DNA of 64,000 bases from Pontederia crassipes (taxonomy: Eukaryota > Streptophyta > Magnoliopsida > Commelinales > Pontederiaceae). Positions 60,283-64,000 of this stretch are shown here, piece by piece. The position numbers were made by a program, and so were the translations under genes. Positions within the stretch are counted from its first letter, which is position 1; the number at the start of each line of letters is the position of its first letter. Location of the stretch: contig CM060194.1 in assembly GCA_030549335.1 (NCBI GenBank), positions 38,395,171-38,459,170 on the forward strand, given 5' to 3'. The notes below the pieces were generated by a model. The model was not told the origin of the DNA, ran no database searches, and worked only from the letters and a program-made list of their open reading frames with translations.

Positions 60283-63200
60283 ATGGCGTCGTCGATTCGA
60301 TCTCTCATCGCCGAGCGGCGCTACCCCTTTCTCGTAACCCTCGCCCTGTTCCTGCTTTCCCTCCTCCTCGTCTTCCTCCTCTCTTCCAACCCCACCGGCT
60401 ACATCCCCTTCGTCAGAGATCTCCGGTCCTCTCAACCCCTTCTACCTCCTCCTTCTCCTCCCCCTCCCTCTCCACCGCCGCCGGCTCTACCGATCTCGAT
60501 CCCAGACCCTGATCCGGGGCCTCAAGCCAACTACACCGGGTCGAACGACGGGGAGCGCGGAGTGGAAGGAGGAGGAGGAGGCGACAGAGACGCCGGGGCC
60601 ACCGGCGGAGAAATCGAAGTGTTTTTGGCGGAATGGAAGGTCTGTAAAGGTGGGAATGGGTATGAGGCTGCGGATTACATCCCTTGCTTGGACAACTGGA
60701 AGGCGATCAAGGAGCTCAAGTCGAGACGGCACATGGAGCACCGCGAGCGGCACTGCCCGAAGCGGAGCCCCCGATGTCTAGTGCCGTTGCCGCCGAGGTA
60801 CCGGACCCGCGTTCCATGGCCCACGAGCAGAGACATGGTGAGATTTCTTCGGTAAGCCGGGCGCCATTTTTCCAATTCTCTTTTGTCGTTTTTTTTTAAA
60901 AGAGAAAGGTTATCTAACGAAAAATAAAAAGACCAGTGGAGTCCTGATGCAGAACCTTAAGGAGTCCATGTGGTGGTAGTGTTTTCTCTAAAGAGATCAG
61001 AATTTGTTTTGTGCTACGTTAGAAAGTTATTCAGCGACAGCTCTCTGAATACGTGAGTAGATTCAAAAGTTTCAACATGACTTAGAGCAGCTCAAGCATC
61101 TATCTTGATGTTGCGAATCCTCCATGACAAGTCACTTCCTTCTTGAGGATTTGAATTAAAGAGGATAAATGGATCATTGTAAAGCCTAGTTCAGCAGGTT
61201 TGATCAAACCACTATGCAATCCCCATGCTTGGATGCTGGAGTGCCTTACGAAGAAGAAAACCACTTCTTCGTAAGGCACCTACAACAACAAAAGATCAAT
61301 ATCAGGCACCTCCATACTCTGTTAGTCTAGTAAAAACCCACCTGAGTTAACTTTAGGCCAACCAAGTGCAGGCTCTGAACCCAGGTTGGATTATTGTGGA
61401 GTTGGAGGTGAGATGGTCGAGTTGTCCAAAGTGCTAACACTAATGCACCATATCCTATCAGTAATGTTGATCATAACACAGGATTTCATCTCGATGCCAA
61501 GCACATTTCCTTTGGCGAGAATAAATTATAGTAAACAATTTATTCAAATTCTATTTTCATTGATCATAGTTTTCTTAGTGTCCTCCAATCATACTGTTAC
61601 ATCAGTTTCTCAGAGAACGAGAATTAAGTGGTTTTTCAATCTATTTCACAGATCTGGTATGATAATGTCCCTCACCCAAAACTAGTTGAATACAAGAAAA
61701 GCCAGAACTGGGTGCAAAAATCTGGTGATTATCTTGTTTTTCCGGGAGGTGGAACTCAGTTTAAAGATGGAGTCTCGAACTACATTCAGTTCATTGAACA
61801 GGTAAATGTGCATTTTTTTTTTTGAAACAAGGTAAATGTGCATTTTTCAGATTGCAGAATCTCTTTTTTGCCTTTATACTTATTGTTTCTTTTGTGCCCC
61901 ATATTGACTGACATTGATTGAATTCAAACATATGTGCATATGTTGAGTAACATAGTATTATAACATAGTTTTAGAATTTTTGTAAAGGATCACCTTCTAT
62001 GAACAAGGATTTGAATTTTGTAAGATAGTGAGCAAACTCTTACTTCACAAAATGTCAGCTGAAAAATGGCAGAGTATTTCTAAAATCACTGGTTGGTCTA
62101 TTTTGGGATGTGTCATCCTTATTGACCTGTCTATATCAGAAATGTTAGACCTACTTCACATTGATTGCCTGCATTCATATACATGTTTTTCTTTTTCATT
62201 TTTTCTTTAATATTTGAGGGATTGCTGGCCGACAGTCTAGTATGACAAATTATGACACCTCCACCAACAATCCCCTCACCAACATCAGTGGCACCTTGAG
62301 TTTATGATACATATATCTAATGGAAAGATTGCTGCATATCACTATGTAATTTTCACCTTAGCTGCCTCAAATATTAGAATATTATTATGCCCTTTTCATT
62401 ATAGGCTGTCATTAGCTGCCATAAAGATTTTCCAGATTCTAATCAGTTTTTCAATTTATTTTGAAAATTCTGTGGTTAAATCTTAAAACATTAAAAAAAA
62501 GCATGGGCCTAGCTTGAACCATCCTGGACTAGTATTATGTTTTAGTACTCAAGTTTATTTTTGTCTTCCTCTTCGTTCTTCACCAGCATCTAGGCATTCA
62601 ACTAAGATCATGCAGGCGTTTTTTTGTATGATTCCTGGCTATCATATGTATGATATGATTGCAATTATTCAAATCATGACATGTATTTTTTAGTTAAATT
62701 AATTTTCTCTAGCTTTCCTTAGGTATACCTGTTGTACTTATTTAACCATCCAGACCTATTAAGTATATGTGGAACCGAGTTGAATCTCAGATCTTTCTTA
62801 ATTTCAGATCTTACCAACTGTCAACTGGGGTCGGCATATAAGAGTTGTCTTAGATGTTGGTTGTGGTGTTGCAAGCTTTGGTGGTTACTTGCTGGAAAAG
62901 GATGTCATTACTATGTCATTTGCTCCAAAGGATGAGCATGAAGCCCAAATACAATTTGCTCTGGAGCGTGGTATTCCGGCATTCCTCTCTGTCATTGGGA
63001 CTCAAAAGCTTCCTTTCCCTGATAATGTATTTGATTTGATCCACTGTGCAAGGTGTAGAGTCCACTGGGATGCAGATGGTAGGTTGGGCTGTTAACTTCC
63101 TGAGAGAGTCATGGTCTGACTTTGTAGTTATCTATGTGAGTGTCTTTGGTTTGTAACCTTATTGTATGCTTCTGTTTTGACTGTAGGTGGACAACCATTA

Positions 63201-63297
63201 TTAGAGCTTAATAGGATTCTTAGGCCTGGAGGTTTCTTTGTGTGGTCTGCAACACCAGTTTACCGTGATGATAGAAGGGATCAAACTGTCTGGAATG
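60283..63297 (+). CDS. PMT23: PMT23-like Golgi methyltransferase (QUA2/QUA3, DUF248 family), 5' four exons, runs off the window
   Basis: Type II Golgi membrane protein thought to methylate pectin or related wall polysaccharides. Exons: 60283-60837, 61652-61801, 62808-63078, 63187-63297; the next exon lies beyond the window or its last few hundred bases. Residues about 15-36 form the membrane anchor after a short basic N-terminus, followed by a Pro/Ser-rich stem. Family landmarks: YIPCLDNWKAIKELKSRRHM, EHRERHCP, PRCLVPLP, WYDNVPHPKL, FPGGGTQFKDG, the SAM-binding motif VVLDVGCGVASFGG, MSFAPKDEHEAQIQFALERG, HCARCRVHWDADGG and LELNRILRPGGFFVWSATPVYR. The sequence HWDADGG (rather than PWHIEGG) points to the PMT23 branch. 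The ATG at 60283 was chosen as the first in a frame that gives the anchor. Exon 1 is very GC-rich, the rest AT-rich. No lesion seen. Confidence 0.88.
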
Positions 63298-64000
63298 GTC
63301 AGTGAATTCAAATTTATTCTTCTTTCTGAAATTCATTTCTTTTCTCTTCACATTTGCCTTTGATCTCCTGCTTTTAGACATTGTTGTGGCTTGATCCTAG
63401 AGATGTTAAGTTTCTCTTTCTCTCTATCTATCTATCCCTAGGACCTTCAACCTAAGGGATGCAATCTATAATATTAATAAATATATAGACCGACTTAAAT
63501 AAAGCAAACAAAAAAAATTATATTTAATATAAGTTATATTTAAGCCAATATATTACCATAATATTATTCACCACTAATAATTCTTTAAAATTCTTTTAAT
63601 TTATAGAAAAACTTATATTAGGGCTTCTATTTAACTATCCAGTTCAGTGAAACTTTTATTAGAGTTTCAAATCCTAAAATACTTAAAATTAATAATTAAA
63701 TTATATTCGTAATGGTCAGCAGATGATGATTACTATAAAACTGTTACAAAAATTTATAAATAAAGGAATCATGATAGGTATCAAGGAAAATCAATATAAG
63801 TGAATGAGGTTACCTAAGAATTTTAAGACTGGGTGGTGCTTTGTACTTGGTTTTCTTTTTCCTCTTAATGAACTTTACCTTGCTTAAAAAATGATGGAAA
63901 TCAACTATTTAAAGATTGTTTAAATCATACAAAAGGGTTATGGAAATATGAACATGAAAAACGAATGATGAAAATAAGGGATGAAACAAGATGGACTGGG
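63298..64000 (+). other. Intron of the PMT23-like gene (incomplete)
   Basis: AT-rich sequence after the donor GTCAGTG. I did not find the next expected exon (WNxMVxLTxSICW-like), so the intron probably continues past the right edge. Confidence 0.6.

Noticed and set aside
1-64000. tRNA, rRNA, CRISPR, bacterial operon or viral insert
   Set aside because: No A/B box pairs, rRNA cores, regular spacer arrays or bacterial/viral gene sets were recognised. All polymerase-like sequence belongs to Copia or LINE retrotransposons.

Overview
This is nuclear DNA of a flowering plant. It has long AT-rich intergenic stretches, GT-AG introns, many nested plant-type transposons and three recognisable plant genes. 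The GC-rich first exons followed by AT-rich later exons (clear in the genes at 33.9 kb and 60.3 kb), and the style of the LTR sequences, suggest a non-grass monocot. That placement is an inference and I cannot name a species. I see no tRNA, rRNA, CRISPR or organellar sequence.

Genes, all on the + strand: (1) 3124-16358, a multiple inositol polyphosphate phosphatase (MINPP-type phytase) in 10 exon blocks, apparently a pseudogene: +1 frameshift, premature TGA, and a deletion removing the HAE proton-donor segment. (2) 33947-45884, an intact five-exon GILT-like thiol reductase whose fourth intron is 9.2 kb because a LINE, itself hit by a MITE, and other repeats sit in it. (3) 60283-63297 and beyond the right edge, the 5' four exons of a PMT23-like Golgi methyltransferase of the QUA2/QUA3 (DUF248) family. 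They are unrelated jobs (inositol phosphate breakdown, thiol reduction, cell-wall polysaccharide modification); nothing suggests they work together.

The rest is mostly mobile DNA. 11.1-13.6 kb (inside MINPP): a GC-rich element with inverted arms, framed by two copies of a 44-bp direct repeat built on a near-perfect 32-bp palindrome. 19.3-32.8 kb: a chain of elements sharing one terminal motif; one carries an LEA_2/NHL gene fragment and a complete but mutated Tork/Tnt1-like Copia retrotransposon (20745-26203, 700-bp LTRs, TSD TACTT, minus strand). 29.5-29.8 kb: a CACTA-type end. 39.6-45.1 kb: an L1-type LINE. 46.5-47.9 kb: a long-TIR element filled with a G/C-run palindromic array. 48.9-51.4 kb: LTR-like DNA with a 66-bp tandem array. 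51.5-57.6 kb: a second, older LINE on the minus strand, split by a 1408-bp solo LTR (TSD ACTGA) and a small hAT-like element.

The best candidates for something not yet described are the two GC-rich, long-inverted-repeat elements (11.1-13.6 and 46.5-47.9 kb) and the 33-bp (11-residue) His/Asp minisatellite read in frame with the LINE endonuclease. I found no convincing new protein-coding system.
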